Origin: G963664585 sp963664585
Lineage (GTDB): Bacteria; Bacillota; Clostridia; Oscillospirales; Ruminococcaceae
DNA: 46,398 nucleotides
Direction of reading: 5' to 3'
Assembly: GCA_963664585.2 (NCBI GenBank)
Contig: CAXXEO010000010.1
Location: 1 to 46,398, forward strand
In this document: positions 23,962 through 32,770 of the stretch, one piece after another
Numbering within the stretch: position 1 is the first letter of the stretch
Layout: every line of letters starts with the position of its first letter
Notes under the pieces: generated by a model
Told to the model about the DNA's origin: nothing
Seen by the model: the letters and a program-made list of their open reading frames with translations, nothing else
Databases searched by the model: none
Program-made: the position numbers and the translations under genes

Positions 23962-25590
23962 CTATAATGCGAGTTCAGCTACAGCCTGCTCACGCAATTT
24001 CGTCAGCAGTATCTTTCCACTGGAAGAACAAGGCAGGTCATCCATAAACAGTACATACTTGGGTATTTTATAACTGGCCAACCGGTTGGCGACAATAGTA
24101 CGAACCTCTTCTACGAGTAGTTTCTTGCCTGTTTTTACGACCACACAAGCGCAAAGCTGCTCTCCGTAATGGTCGTCCGGTACGCCAATCACTTTTACCA
24201 ATAAGATTCTATGATCGGTTAAAAGGCATTCCTCAACCTCGGCAGGGCTTATGTTTTCTCCTGCGCGGATGATGAGTTCCTTGATCCGGCCTTTCAGTCT
24301 GATATTACCGTTTTCGTCCAAAAGGCCCAAATCTCCGGTATGCAGCCACTCCTCACTGTCGATGGTCAGCTTGGTCAGCTCGGGGAGCTTATAATAACCC
24401 TGCATGACCTGATAGCCCCTGATACAAATCTCACCTACGCAACCCGGCCCGACATCTTTTCCGCTTCGAAAATCCACTATTTTCCCTTCTGTGTTGGGCA
24501 TAAAGTGTCCCACCGTCTGCATCTTAATCGACATCGGATCGTCATAGTGGGACATGGTGATCCCTGCCGTCGCTTCCGTCTGGCCAAGCGATACCATCAG
24601 CCTGTTAAAATGCATCCGCTCACAAATCTGCGTATATTGGTCCGGTGGACAATAGGAACCCCCTATGATACCAGTGCGCAGACTGGAAATATCAAAGCTC
24701 TCAAAGTCTTCCCGTTTGATCATAGTTAGAAGCATGGTGGGAACCGCATTGAGTACAGTACACTTTCCGCGGTCAAGAGCCTCCATAATATAGAGACTTT
24801 TATGATCTCTAAGCAGCACCATACAGGCGCCGCTGTGCAGACAGGCCAGCATACTTGAAGCAAGACAAAAGCAGTGGAACAATGGTAAGGCAACGCAGTA
24901 TCTGTCATTTTCTGACGACCTTAAACTGCGGGTAAGCTCACGGGCGTTGTTAACCAGAGAAAAATGAGTGCACATCACACCCTTGGGCCTGGAAGTAGTG
25001 CCCGAAGTAAATAATATGGTCGCTATATCATCACGGTGCACAGTCTTTTTCACCGCTGTCAGCCTATCCGCTTCCATATGCAACGCAAGCTTTTCTAAAT
25101 CGGCGAGGGTCATATACCCGCCAGATTTTTGTGGGTCAGTCGCGATAATCCTTTTGAAGAGGGGAAGTTGCTTACAGCAAATCTCCCCCTTTGCATCAAT
25201 ACAGTTTGCGGTTAACCGGTTGCAGATATCTATAAAGTCAACATCATGAAACCCGCTGTCGCAAAACAAGTACTCCACATCCGCACCGTCCAGAGCGTTG
25301 TGCAGTTCATCCGACCGCCAGCTACTGTTCAGCATCACTGCGACCGCTCCCATCCTGACAATTGCGTAAAAACACAATACCAGATTTGGCTTATTGGCCG
25401 ACCATATGCCAACATGGCTTCCCTTTTTCACGCCCAGCGCTAAAAGCCCTTTCGCGATTTCATCAGCGGATGTGTTAAGCGTCGCCCAGCTATAACGCTG
25501 ATCTAGGTATTCAATGGCGGTGAGATCAGTATACTGTTGAGACACCTGTTCAAGACATTCCCCGATGGTCCGGTCATCAAATGGCCGCAT
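23962..25590 (-). CDS. AMP-forming acyl-CoA ligase (542 aa)
   Basis: This is an ANL-superfamily acyl-CoA synthetase. The phosphate-binding motif is ILFTSGTTSRPKGVM, the A5 region SLGQTEATAGI, and the A7 motif HTGDLGLLDENG followed by RLKGRIKELIIRAGENI. The C-terminal catalytic Lys is in SSSGKILLTKL. It would activate a carboxylic acid to its CoA thioester using ATP. The ATG at 25590 follows GAGGAAG; a GTG one codon earlier is possible. It is the last gene of the minus-strand operon with Etf, acyl-CoA dehydrogenase and CoA transferase, the position and pairing of CarB-type caffeyl-CoA synthetase in the car system. The substrate acid cannot be read from sequence. Confidence 0.9.
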   Translation of the reverse strand: MRPFDDRTIGECLEQVSQQYTDLTAIEYLDQRYSWATLNTSADEIAKGLLALGVKKGSHVGIWSANKPNLVLCFYAIVRMGAVAVMLNSSWRSDELHNALDGADVEYLFCDSGFHDVDFIDICNRLTANCIDAKGEICCKQLPLFKRIIATDPQKSGGYMTLADLEKLALHMEADRLTAVKKTVHRDDIATILFTSGTTSRPKGVMCTHFSLVNNARELTRSLRSSENDRYCVALPLFHCFCLASSMLACLHSGACMVLLRDHKSLYIMEALDRGKCTVLNAVPTMLLTMIKREDFESFDISSLRTGIIGGSYCPPDQYTQICERMHFNRLMVSLGQTEATAGITMSHYDDPMSIKMQTVGHFMPNTEGKIVDFRSGKDVGPGCVGEICIRGYQVMQGYYKLPELTKLTIDSEEWLHTGDLGLLDENGNIRLKGRIKELIIRAGENISPAEVEECLLTDHRILLVKVIGVPDDHYGEQLCACVVVKTGKKLLVEEVRTIVANRLASYKIPKYVLFMDDLPCSSSGKILLTKLREQAVAELAL

Positions 25591-25671
25591 CACGGCTTCA
25601 CTTCCTCAAAATCAATAATTTAGTCCATGAAAGGCAGCTGGCAGGAAAAAGCCTGGCCTGCCCTGAGGGAG

Positions 25672-26850
25672 CTAACCGAGTTGAGAGATGATCTCAGGGA
25701 TTACCGTAAAGAGGTCACCAACGATACCATAGTCCGCCACCTCAAAAATCGGTGCCGTTTCGCTCTTGTTAATTGCAATAATACAATCAGAATTCTGCAT
25801 ACCAGCAATATGTTGGATCGCACCCGAAATACCGCAGGCAATATAAAGCGTGGGCTTGACGGTAGTACCTGTCTGGCCCACCTGATAAGCATGATCAATC
25901 CATCCGGCGTCGACACAGGCGCGCGAGGAGGCAACTACGCCGCCAAGCTTATCTGCAAGCTGCTGTAACAGCGCGAATCCCTCGCGACCGCCAAGTCCTT
26001 TGCCGCCCGCCACAATGATCTTGGCATCAGTGAGTGAAACGGCTTCTTTCGCAGTCTTGACCACCTTCAATATCTTGGTGCGGATTTCATCGTCGCGAAT
26101 TGAAACATCCACTGGAATAATCTCACCTTTATGATTTGGATTGCAAACAGCCTTCTCCATCACGCCCGGACGGACAGTTGACATCTGTGGGCGGTGGTTG
26201 GGGCAGACAATAGTTGCCATCAGGTTACCACCAAAGGCAGGTCGTGTCTGACGGATTTTTTTATCTTCTGGATCGATCTCAAGCTTGGTGCAGTCCGCCG
26301 TCAGGCCCGTGTTCACTCTGGCCGCTAGACGCGGGGCAAGATCACGGCCAATATGTGTGGCACCATATAGAACAATCTCCGGCTTATGGCATTTAATCGC
26401 CCTGTCAATCGCCATGGTATAGCCTTCAGTCGTATACACCGCAAGTTTTTCATGTTCACAGAGATAGACGCGGTCGGCGCCATAGGTAATCAGCTCTTGG
26501 GCCATATTGGTTACATCATGCCCACAAAAAACGGCACCGAGATATGTACCGATTGCGCTCGCCAGCTTTCTTCCCTCGCCAAGCAGCTCGATCACCACCG
26601 GAGTCAGCACTCCTTCGCGCTGCTCAGCAAACACCCATACGCCACTGTAGGCGCTAAGGTCTGCCGTTTCGCGGTCTTCTTCTGTCTTTTCGATGGCATG
26701 AAATGGACATGCGTCGACGCAGGCTCCGCAGACGGTGCAGGCATCGCCGATCCGGGCAATTTTATCCACCATCGTAATCGCATTAAAAGGGCAGGCTTTG
26801 ATGCAAATGCCACAGCCCTTGCATTTTTCTTTTATAACATGGATACTCAT
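25672..26850 (-). CDS. etfA: electron transfer flavoprotein alpha subunit with N-terminal 2[4Fe-4S] ferredoxin domain (392 aa)
   Basis: Residues 1-60 are a two-cluster ferredoxin domain: CKGCGICIKACP (Cys10, 13, 16, 20) and CTVCGACVDACP (Cys38, 41, 44, 48). The rest is EtfA: an N-terminal Rossmann-like part (GVWVFAEQREGVL) and the FAD-binding C-terminal domain with GGKGLGGREGFALL, SSRACVDAGW, QTGTTVKPTLYIACGISG and IIAINKSETAPIF. EtfA with this extra domain is known from CarE of the electron-bifurcating caffeyl-CoA reductase and other Clostridial complexes. AGGGAGCG precedes the ATG. It is separated from etfB by a dispersed repeat that touches both intergenic sides. Confidence 0.93.
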   Translation of the reverse strand: MSIHVIKEKCKGCGICIKACPFNAITMVDKIARIGDACTVCGACVDACPFHAIEKTEEDRETADLSAYSGVWVFAEQREGVLTPVVIELLGEGRKLASAIGTYLGAVFCGHDVTNMAQELITYGADRVYLCEHEKLAVYTTEGYTMAIDRAIKCHKPEIVLYGATHIGRDLAPRLAARVNTGLTADCTKLEIDPEDKKIRQTRPAFGGNLMATIVCPNHRPQMSTVRPGVMEKAVCNPNHKGEIIPVDVSIRDDEIRTKILKVVKTAKEAVSLTDAKIIVAGGKGLGGREGFALLQQLADKLGGVVASSRACVDAGWIDHAYQVGQTGTTVKPTLYIACGISGAIQHIAGMQNSDCIIAINKSETAPIFEVADYGIVGDLFTVIPEIISQLG

Positions 26851-26872
26851 CGTTTCACGCTCCCTTATATGA

Positions 26873-26977
26873 TATAGTTGATTAACTCGAAAACAAGCTT
26901 GTGATTTCTTCCCCCGCCCAAGGCAGGGGAAGCAAATGACGTTTTATATATAGCCAGTTTTTAGTTAATTGGCTATA
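26873..26977 (+). repeat. MITE-like repeat, copy F, inside the etf operon
   Basis: The element begins TATAGTTGATTAACTCG and ends TTAGTTAATTGGCTATA. The central hairpin is degenerate (CCCCGCCCAAGGCAGGGG). Its right end overlaps the last codons of etfB (minus strand) and supplies the stop, and its left end is 22 bases before the etfA start, so the whole etfB-etfA gap is this repeat. Confidence 0.92.
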
Positions 26978-27753
26978 TGTTTCGCCTTGAGTTCAGCGAC
27001 GATCTGGCAAGCCATCTGCTTGCACTGTCCTTCCAGCATGACGCCCTTGCCTTTCGGCGGCGGCGCAAAGGAGCGGAACACCTGTGTAGGAGAGGCGCTC
27101 AAACCCACTTCCTTATCACTGATGCCAAGATTGTTGAGTGTCCAGATACTCACATCCTTTTTGAAAGCATCGACGATGCCGCCAATAGTCATATATCGGG
27201 GGGTATTCAGCTCCTTGACAGCGGTAAGCAGCGCAGGCATTCTTACCTCAATTACCTCATAGCCGTCTTCAAGCTGACGCTCAACGATAAGCTTGCTGTC
27301 ATTCAATTGAATATCCTGTACATAAGTGACCTGGGGTATCCCAAGACGCTCGGCGATTTGCGGGCCGACCTGGGCGGTATCACCATCGATCGCCTGGCGT
27401 CCGGCGAATACAAGGTCCACATCAGGAATCTTGCGGATAGCGGCGGCCAGCGTATTGGAGGTAGCCCAAGTATCCGCCCCTGCAAAGGCACGGTCCGAAA
27501 GGAGTATCGCCTCATCAGCGCCCATCGCAAGACATTCGCGCAGCATAATCACAGCCTGGGGCGGTCCCATTGTGAGAGCAACTATTGTCACATCTTTATT
27601 TATATCCTTGATCTGAAGAGCCGCTTCCAGAGCGTTAGCATCATCCGGATTTAAAATACTTGGAACCCCTTCACGGATCAGTGTGCCTTTAACAGGGTCA
27701 ATTTTGACCTCATTGGTATCGGGGACCTGCTTTACACAAACTAAAATTTTCAT
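26965..27753 (-). CDS. etfB: electron transfer flavoprotein beta subunit (262 aa), C-terminus supplied by a repeat
   Basis: This is EtfB, starting MKILVCVKQVPDT, with AMP/FAD-domain motifs DANALEAALQIKD, DEAILLSDRAFAGADTWAT and FAGRQAIDGDTAQVGPQIAE, and the recognition-loop region beyond. The start at 27753 is set by AGGGAGGAT directly upstream; the frame is open further but without a site. The last codons CAT ATA GCC AAT TAA run into the inverted end of repeat copy F, so the residues IAN and the stop come from the repeat. EtfB normally has a C-terminal arm, so only the tip seems altered. It sits between the acyl-CoA dehydrogenase and etfA. Confidence 0.93.
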   Translation of the reverse strand: MKILVCVKQVPDTNEVKIDPVKGTLIREGVPSILNPDDANALEAALQIKDINKDVTIVALTMGPPQAVIMLRECLAMGADEAILLSDRAFAGADTWATSNTLAAAIRKIPDVDLVFAGRQAIDGDTAQVGPQIAERLGIPQVTYVQDIQLNDSKLIVERQLEDGYEVIEVRMPALLTAVKELNTPRYMTIGGIVDAFKKDVSIWTLNNLGISDKEVGLSASPTQVFRSFAPPPKGKGVMLEGQCKQMACQIVAELKAKHIAN

Positions 27754-27766
27754 CTGCCTATCCTCC

Positions 27767-28900
27767 CTACTTGAGCAGTATGCCTGCAATAACCATCTGC
27801 TGCACCTGTGATGTGCCCTCATAGATGGTCGTTACACGCACATCGCGGTAGATTCGCTCAATATTGTAGTCCTTAATGTAGCCATAGCCGCCATGCAACT
27901 GCAATGCCTTGCCGGCAATCTCATTGGCGACTTCGGCAGCATAGTACTTGGCCATCGACGATTCCTTGCTCGCATTTTGACCACAATCCATCTTGTAAGC
28001 AGCGTTATATACTAACAGCCGCGCGGCGTTGAGCTTTGTCTCCATATCGGCAAGCATGAACTGAAGGCCCTGAAAGTCAGCCAAACGCTTTTTAAACTGC
28101 TTTCTCTCCTTGACATACTTGATCGCCTCGTCCATCGCCCCCTGCGCTAGGCCGAGTGCTTGAGCGGCAACACCGACACGCCCGACATCTAGAGTCTTCA
28201 TCGCCGTGATAAAGCCCATGTTGACCTCGCCGAGTATCTCACTTTTATGTACCCGCACATCCTCCAGGATGACATCGCTGGTGGGACATCCAATCATACC
28301 CATCTTCTTTTCTGGCTTGCCGCAGGACACACCCGGAAGTGTCATATCAACGATGAAAGCCGTGATTCCTTTGGCTCCCCGCGAAGGATCTGTTTTGGCA
28401 AAAATCACCGTGTAATCGGCAAGTGGAGCGCCTGTGATAAAGGTTTTGCGCCCGTTAAGAATGTAATAATCTCCATCTGGCACGGCGCTGGTGGTCATTG
28501 AGCCGGCGTCGCTGCCCGCGCCCGGCTCAGTGAGTCCAAACGCATAGAATTTTTCGCCGCTGATCATGGTGCGCAAGTATTTTTCTTTCTGTTCAGGAGT
28601 TCCGACCAGAAGAAAAGGTGTGCCCATCAGTGAGTTTGGTGAGGAAATATAAATACTCGCGATACCGCTTTTTCTCGATACTTCCTCCATTACGATGGCG
28701 TAAGAGCGTTGGTCAGCACCCGCGCCACCAAGAGATTTGGGCATCTTGATACCGTAAAATCCCAGTTTTCCCATCTTGTCGATAAGCTCCTGGGGGAATA
28801 CACCGCTTTCGTCCACTTGTGGTGTGATAGGCCCAAGCTCTTTTTCAGCAAAATCCCGTGCAAGCTTCCGGATCATTTCATGTTGCTCTGTGAATATCAT
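27767..28900 (-). CDS. acyl-CoA dehydrogenase (377 aa)
   Basis: This is a flavin acyl-CoA dehydrogenase: FAD-binding FGLTEPGAGSDAGSM, ILNGRKTFITGA, substrate-region GRVGVAAQALGLAQGAMDEA, LQLHGGYGYIKDY, and the catalytic Glu361 in TTIYEGTSQVQ. It is typical of short-chain or aryl enoyl-CoA reductases that work with Etf. In this operon it likely reduces an enoyl-CoA with electrons from NADH, with EtfAB coupling that to ferredoxin reduction (inference from the CarCDE and Bcd/Etf systems). AGGAGG precedes the ATG. It lies 10 bases behind the CoA transferase and 13 bases before etfB. Confidence 0.93.
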   Translation of the reverse strand: MIFTEQHEMIRKLARDFAEKELGPITPQVDESGVFPQELIDKMGKLGFYGIKMPKSLGGAGADQRSYAIVMEEVSRKSGIASIYISSPNSLMGTPFLLVGTPEQKEKYLRTMISGEKFYAFGLTEPGAGSDAGSMTTSAVPDGDYYILNGRKTFITGAPLADYTVIFAKTDPSRGAKGITAFIVDMTLPGVSCGKPEKKMGMIGCPTSDVILEDVRVHKSEILGEVNMGFITAMKTLDVGRVGVAAQALGLAQGAMDEAIKYVKERKQFKKRLADFQGLQFMLADMETKLNAARLLVYNAAYKMDCGQNASKESSMAKYYAAEVANEIAGKALQLHGGYGYIKDYNIERIYRDVRVTTIYEGTSQVQQMVIAGILLK

Positions 28901-28910
28901 ACGTTACCTC

Positions 28911-30482
28911 CTATGCATTGTCTTGTTTTGATAGAATGGTTTCTCCCAGCCCACCCCACTTCTCGCAGAAAAGCATCGGGTCCATCTGTTTGAGGCTGGT
29001 TGAAATGCTTGGCACAAAGTCCATATTGGCAAGAATATCGCGCTTCAGATCGATACCGGGTGCAATTTCAACAATCGTCATCATTCCATCAACAAGCCTG
29101 AGCACACATCGCTCAGTGATATACATGATTTCCTGTGTAGTCTTGGCGTATTTTCCAGCAAAGGTGATCTGATCTACCTGCTGAATGAACTTTTTGCCGG
29201 TTCCCTCTTCGAGGATGCTCATGGTGCCACCTCCGAATTTAAGCTTGGCCTTTGCCATGAAAGCGCCACAGAAAATAACCTTCTTGGCACTTTGCGTGAT
29301 GTTGATAAATCCACCGGGTCCAGTCAGACGGGGTCCGAACTTGCTGACGTTGATATTGCCATATTGATCTGCCTGGGCTAGCCCCAGACAGGTTATATCC
29401 AGCCCGCCGCCATCTATGAAGTCGAACATGGCACCATGTTCGATGATCGCTTGAGGGTTGTAGGAACTGCCAAAGTTGGGAAGAGCTGACGGAATACCAC
29501 CAACCGCGCCCGCCTCTGCGGTAAGTGTAATCTCCTCAGTATAGCCTTCTTCAGAAACAATGTTGGCAACATCCGCGGGCATACCCACACCAAGGTTGAC
29601 GACATCCCCATGTTTCAGTTCAGCCGCACAGCGGCGGGCAATGACTTTGCGCTCATCCAGCGGCAGTCTGGGTATCATGTTCAGCGGTTTTTTAAGGCCG
29701 CCCGAAAAAGCTGGCTCGTAATAAACACCTTCCGCCTGCCAGCATGCTTCTTGTTTACTGGCAACCACAACATAGTCAACGAGAATACCGGGGATTTTGA
29801 CCTCTTTGGGGTGCATGGTGCCCCTCTTCGCAACATATTCTACTTGCACAATCACGATCCCACCGCTGTTTTTGGCGGCCTGGGCAACAGAAAGTCCCTC
29901 ATTAAGTACGCTTTCCTTCTCAAAGGTGATGTTTCCATCCTCATCCGCGGTGGTTCCGCGCAATAGAGCCACATCTAGCGGAAAGCTTTTGTAAAAAAGA
30001 TATTCCTCTCCCTGAAATTCAATCAGTTCGGCAATATCATCTGTAGTAATCTCGTTCATCCGGCCGCCCTCAACCCGAGGGTCGACAAAAGTACCCAGTC
30101 CGACTTTCGTAATAAGCCCCGGACGGCCAGCGGCGATCTCTCTCCAAAGATTGACGATGACGCCCTGCGGAAGACAGTGGCACTTCATTTTATTCTGACG
30201 CACTAAATCGCACATAGCAAAGGCTGAACCAATATGCGCGGCAGACCAGCGCGACACCAGTCCTTCGATCCCAAGTCGCGTCATTCCCCGTTCCTTCCAA
30301 TCCCCCATGGCACTGCCCTGTTTCATGTTAAGATTGCAGGGGTGGCCGGTTTCTTTAAAATTATTGGCCATCTCCTGGGCGATTTCCTCCGCCCATCCCG
30401 ACAATCCCATACCCGCAACGCCTATCGTGCTGTCATCGGGGATAAGACATGCCGCTTCACGCGCAGTGATAAACTTTCTCAT
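28911..30482 (-). CDS. family I CoA transferase (acetate/propionate CoA-transferase, YdiF-like, 523 aa)
   Basis: Fused alpha and beta domains of a family I CoA transferase. The N-terminal half has GVAGMGLSGWAEEIAQ and the glycine-rich KVGLGTFVDPR. The C-terminal half carries the catalytic glutamate in TLTAEAGAVGGIP (Glu323) and GGGLDITCLGLAQADQYGN. It moves CoA between short or aromatic carboxylates, so the product acid can prime a new substrate without ATP. GGAAGGAA lies before the ATG at 30482. It is the first gene of the five-gene minus-strand operon and divergent from the TetR gene. Confidence 0.92.
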   Translation of the reverse strand: MRKFITAREAACLIPDDSTIGVAGMGLSGWAEEIAQEMANNFKETGHPCNLNMKQGSAMGDWKERGMTRLGIEGLVSRWSAAHIGSAFAMCDLVRQNKMKCHCLPQGVIVNLWREIAAGRPGLITKVGLGTFVDPRVEGGRMNEITTDDIAELIEFQGEEYLFYKSFPLDVALLRGTTADEDGNITFEKESVLNEGLSVAQAAKNSGGIVIVQVEYVAKRGTMHPKEVKIPGILVDYVVVASKQEACWQAEGVYYEPAFSGGLKKPLNMIPRLPLDERKVIARRCAAELKHGDVVNLGVGMPADVANIVSEEGYTEEITLTAEAGAVGGIPSALPNFGSSYNPQAIIEHGAMFDFIDGGGLDITCLGLAQADQYGNINVSKFGPRLTGPGGFINITQSAKKVIFCGAFMAKAKLKFGGGTMSILEEGTGKKFIQQVDQITFAGKYAKTTQEIMYITERCVLRLVDGMMTIVEIAPGIDLKRDILANMDFVPSISTSLKQMDPMLFCEKWGGLGETILSKQDNA

Positions 30483-30564
30483 ACAATTGTTCCTTCCCTG
30501 ATCATTATTTTTTTGAACAGTTATATTGCTTGTTAATTCTTACAAATATAGTCAGGCAATTTTA

Positions 30565-30590
30565 TTGAACACGCTCATTGAACATATTCA
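30565..30590. promoter_or_regulatory. candidate operator upstream of the acyl-CoA operon
   Basis: TTGAACA occurs twice (30565-30571 and 30578-30584), spaced 13 bases apart. The second is part of the imperfect palindrome TGAACATATTCA (30579-30590). The site lies just downstream of the predicted minus-strand promoter, a reasonable place for TetR repression. This is a suggestion only. Confidence 0.3.
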
Positions 30591-30601
30591 TTATAAATAG
30601 T

Positions 30602-30630
30602 ATTCTATCATTATAGGGTTATTTCATCAA
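30602..30630 (-). promoter_or_regulatory. promoter of the acyl-CoA operon
   Basis: Read on the minus strand, TTGATG (30630-30625) and TAGAAT (30607-30602) are 17 bases apart, about 120 bases upstream of the CoA transferase start. Confidence 0.5.
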
Positions 30631-30790
30631 TATGTTTTTTTGCATTTGTTAATTATTTATTTTTGTTCAAATCGCTTGCTGTAGGTCCTATCAAACTATA
30701 AATCCTGTTTGAATGGCTGACTATTATGATGTCTTTCACAACGCCGCAGAAAGTGAATTAGTTAAATTAAAATGATCTATTCGCCAGTAA

Positions 30791-30897
30791 ATATAGTTGA
30801 TTAATTTGAAAACAAGCTTGTGATTTCTTCCCCCGCCGAAGGCGGGGGAAGAAAATGACGTTTTATATATAGCCAGTTTTTAAGTGAATTGGCTATA
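30791..30897 (+). repeat. MITE-like repeat, copy G
   Basis: A full 107 bp copy (TATAGTTGATTAATTTG ... GTGAATTGGCTATA) lies between the divergent acyl-CoA operon and TetR gene. It ends 7 bases before the -35 box of the TetR promoter. Confidence 0.92.
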
Positions 30898-30904
30898 GTT
30901 TCAA

Positions 30905-30932
30905 TTGACAAATCATGTGTGTGCCGTATAAT
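30905..30932 (+). promoter_or_regulatory. consensus sigma-A promoter of the TetR gene
   Basis: A perfect TTGACA (30905-30910) and perfect TATAAT (30927-30932) have a 16-base spacer. The start codon follows 40 bases later. Confidence 0.8.
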
Positions 30933-30972
30933 AAACTCAAATCTTTTAGAATTGATAAGGGAGATCATTAAA

Positions 30973-31581
30973 TTGCAAAAATCGAGTAATTCAAAAGAGA
31001 AAAAGCGGCGCCAGCTTCAAGCTGAAGAAACAAAAATACGATTGTTTGAGGCAGCATTCGCTCTGCTGCGAGAGAGAGATTTCTCTGATATTACCATTCG
31101 TGACATTGTCGCTCGTGCCGGCGTTTCAATCGGAACCTTTTATGTGTATTTTCCTTCCAAGCTGGATGTGTTTTATGAAACTTATACAATCGCTGATAGC
31201 TATTTTGAAAACGAAGTCGCCCCTCATCTAACCGAGAGCAATGTCGCGGACAGAATACTTCATTTCTTTCAAAGCTATGCTTATTACAACGCTGAGGTAA
31301 CAGGAATTAAACTGACAAAGCTACTTTATAATCCAAACAACAAATATTTTTTACGCCCAGGCAATTACGGCATGCTCCGTGTGTTGACCTCACTCATTAC
31401 ACAAGACATATCAAAAGAAGGCACCGTTTGCGGCCAGATGCCGCAAACCATTGCTGAGTTTCTAATGATCTCTGCCCGCGGCCTCGTATATAACTGGTGT
31501 ACTCAGGACGCAGGCTATGATCTAGGGCAGGCCATGGAGAAATACGTCAAGTACTTGCTTAAGGCTTTTGATCTGCACTAA
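30973..31581 (+). CDS. TetR/AcrR-family transcriptional regulator (202 aa)
   Basis: A basic N-terminal tail is followed by the TetR helix-turn-helix (RLFEAAFALLRERDFSDITIRDIV, ARAGVSIGTFYVYFPSKLDV), then an all-helical ligand-binding domain. The start is TTG at 30973, preceded by AAGGGAGA and lying 40 bases behind a consensus promoter. A longer reading starts inside repeat copy G and upstream of the promoter, so it is rejected. It is divergent from the CoA transferase-Etf operon and most likely represses it, sensing a CoA thioester or the free acid (inference). Confidence 0.87.
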   Translation: MQKSSNSKEKKRRQLQAEETKIRLFEAAFALLRERDFSDITIRDIVARAGVSIGTFYVYFPSKLDVFYETYTIADSYFENEVAPHLTESNVADRILHFFQSYAYYNAEVTGIKLTKLLYNPNNKYFLRPGNYGMLRVLTSLITQDISKEGTVCGQMPQTIAEFLMISARGLVYNWCTQDAGYDLGQAMEKYVKYLLKAFDLH

Positions 31582-31709
31582 AACCTGAGATTGAATAAAC
31601 TAAATTCGCAGTCCCGTCAACGCTGAATTTTGGATATATTTTTTGTCCTATAGATATGCCATTTTTAAATATGTTTTGCCATATCATTTTGCCATGCAAA
31701 TTGACGCAA

Positions 31710-31788
31710 TATAACCAATAACTTAAAAACTGGCTATATATAAAACGTCATTTTCTTCCCCAGCTTGTTTTCAAGTTAATCAACTATA
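31710..31788 (-). repeat. MITE-like repeat, copy H, with internal deletion
   Basis: This 79 bp copy begins TATAACCAATAACTTAAAA and ends AAGTTAATCAACTATA. The central hairpin is cut: TTCTTCCCC is followed directly by AGCTTGTTTTC, so one arm and the adjoining bases are lost. It lies between the TetR and DUF169 genes. Confidence 0.88.
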
Positions 31789-31808
31789 TTATATAAGGGG
31801 GCCATAAA

Positions 31809-32570
31809 ATGAGCTATTTGGACTTATCAATTCTGGACAAATTCGGCTTTGAATATCCTGCTGTAGGAGTGAAATACTCTCTGATCAGGCCCACAGGTAT
31901 GCCAAAACTGGGGAAAAAACTTGCTATCTGTGAAATGCTGCGCGAGGCACAGCTGGAGAATGCGTTCTATGCAACCGTCGACAATCATGCCTGTAAGGTC
32001 GGGCCCTATCTCCTTGGACAGGTTGATCCAGATCCGGTCTTTGAAAGCGGACAGGTCGGACCAAAGCTAGGTGTATACAGCGATCCGCGCGCCAACAGAA
32101 GAATTTATCTGGATATGCCCAAGCTAGTCAGGGACACGGCAAACTACACACTTTTTGCCTCTGTGAATAAAATGGATTTTGACCCTGATGTATTAATCAT
32201 CACCGCGAAGCCATCACAGGCCGAGGTGATTCTTAGAGCCAAAGGTTATCGAAATGGCTCAGGATGGAACGCCAAGGGTACGTCGGTTGCCGGCTGCGCC
32301 TTCCTGTATATGTATCCCTACATCACAGGGGAACTGAATATGATGGTTACAGGTTTACATCATGGAATGAAGGCAAGGCACACCTTTCCCGAGGGGCTTT
32401 TATTCTTATCCATTCCCTACCAAGTGCTTCCTGAGATACTAAATAATCTAAAAGAGATGGTGTGGGATCTTCCGCAGTATTCCTGGGGTAAAGAAGCGCA
32501 TATGGCTAGAATGAAGCAAATCGCTGAGGAAGTGAATCAGGAAATAGAAAGATCAGAAAGCCAAAAATAA
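31809..32570 (+). CDS. DUF169 family protein (253 aa)
   Basis: This is a soluble DUF169 protein. Conserved features are the N-terminal YPAVGVKYS, the cysteine in LAICEMLREA, the motif NHACKVGPYLLG, and later FDPDVLIITAKPSQAEVILRA and the cysteine in TSVAGCAFLYMYPY. Spaced cysteines suggest a metal or cluster site, but the biochemical role of the family is not established. AAGGGGG precedes the ATG. It lies downstream of the TetR gene in the same direction, 228 bases away, with repeat copy H between. Confidence 0.85.
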   Translation: MSYLDLSILDKFGFEYPAVGVKYSLIRPTGMPKLGKKLAICEMLREAQLENAFYATVDNHACKVGPYLLGQVDPDPVFESGQVGPKLGVYSDPRANRRIYLDMPKLVRDTANYTLFASVNKMDFDPDVLIITAKPSQAEVILRAKGYRNGSGWNAKGTSVAGCAFLYMYPYITGELNMMVTGLHHGMKARHTFPEGLLFLSIPYQVLPEILNNLKEMVWDLPQYSWGKEAHMARMKQIAEEVNQEIERSESQK

Positions 32571-32588
32571 GTGATGCGAAGAAGATTC

Positions 32589-32694
32589 TATAGCCAATTA
32601 ACTTAGAAACTGGCTATATATAAAACGTCATTTTCTTCCCCCGCCTTCGGCGGGGGGAGAAATTACAAGCTTGTTTTCAAGATAATCGACTATA
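32589..32694 (-). repeat. MITE-like repeat, copy I
   Basis: A full copy beginning TATAGCCAATTAACTTAG, hairpin CCCCCGCCTTCGGCGGGGGG, ending ATAATCGACTATA. It starts 18 bases after the DUF169 stop. Confidence 0.92.
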
Positions 32695-32770
32695 GTAATC
32701 TACCGCATCATGCTTCAGGAATTATAAATAATGACCAAGCTGTGCATCCCTTTTTATTGTTTAAAAATGT

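Noticed and set aside
30889..30972. Longer TetR protein starting at TTG 30889
   Set aside because: That start lies inside repeat copy G and upstream of the consensus promoter; the TTG at 30973 has a proper ribosome binding site.
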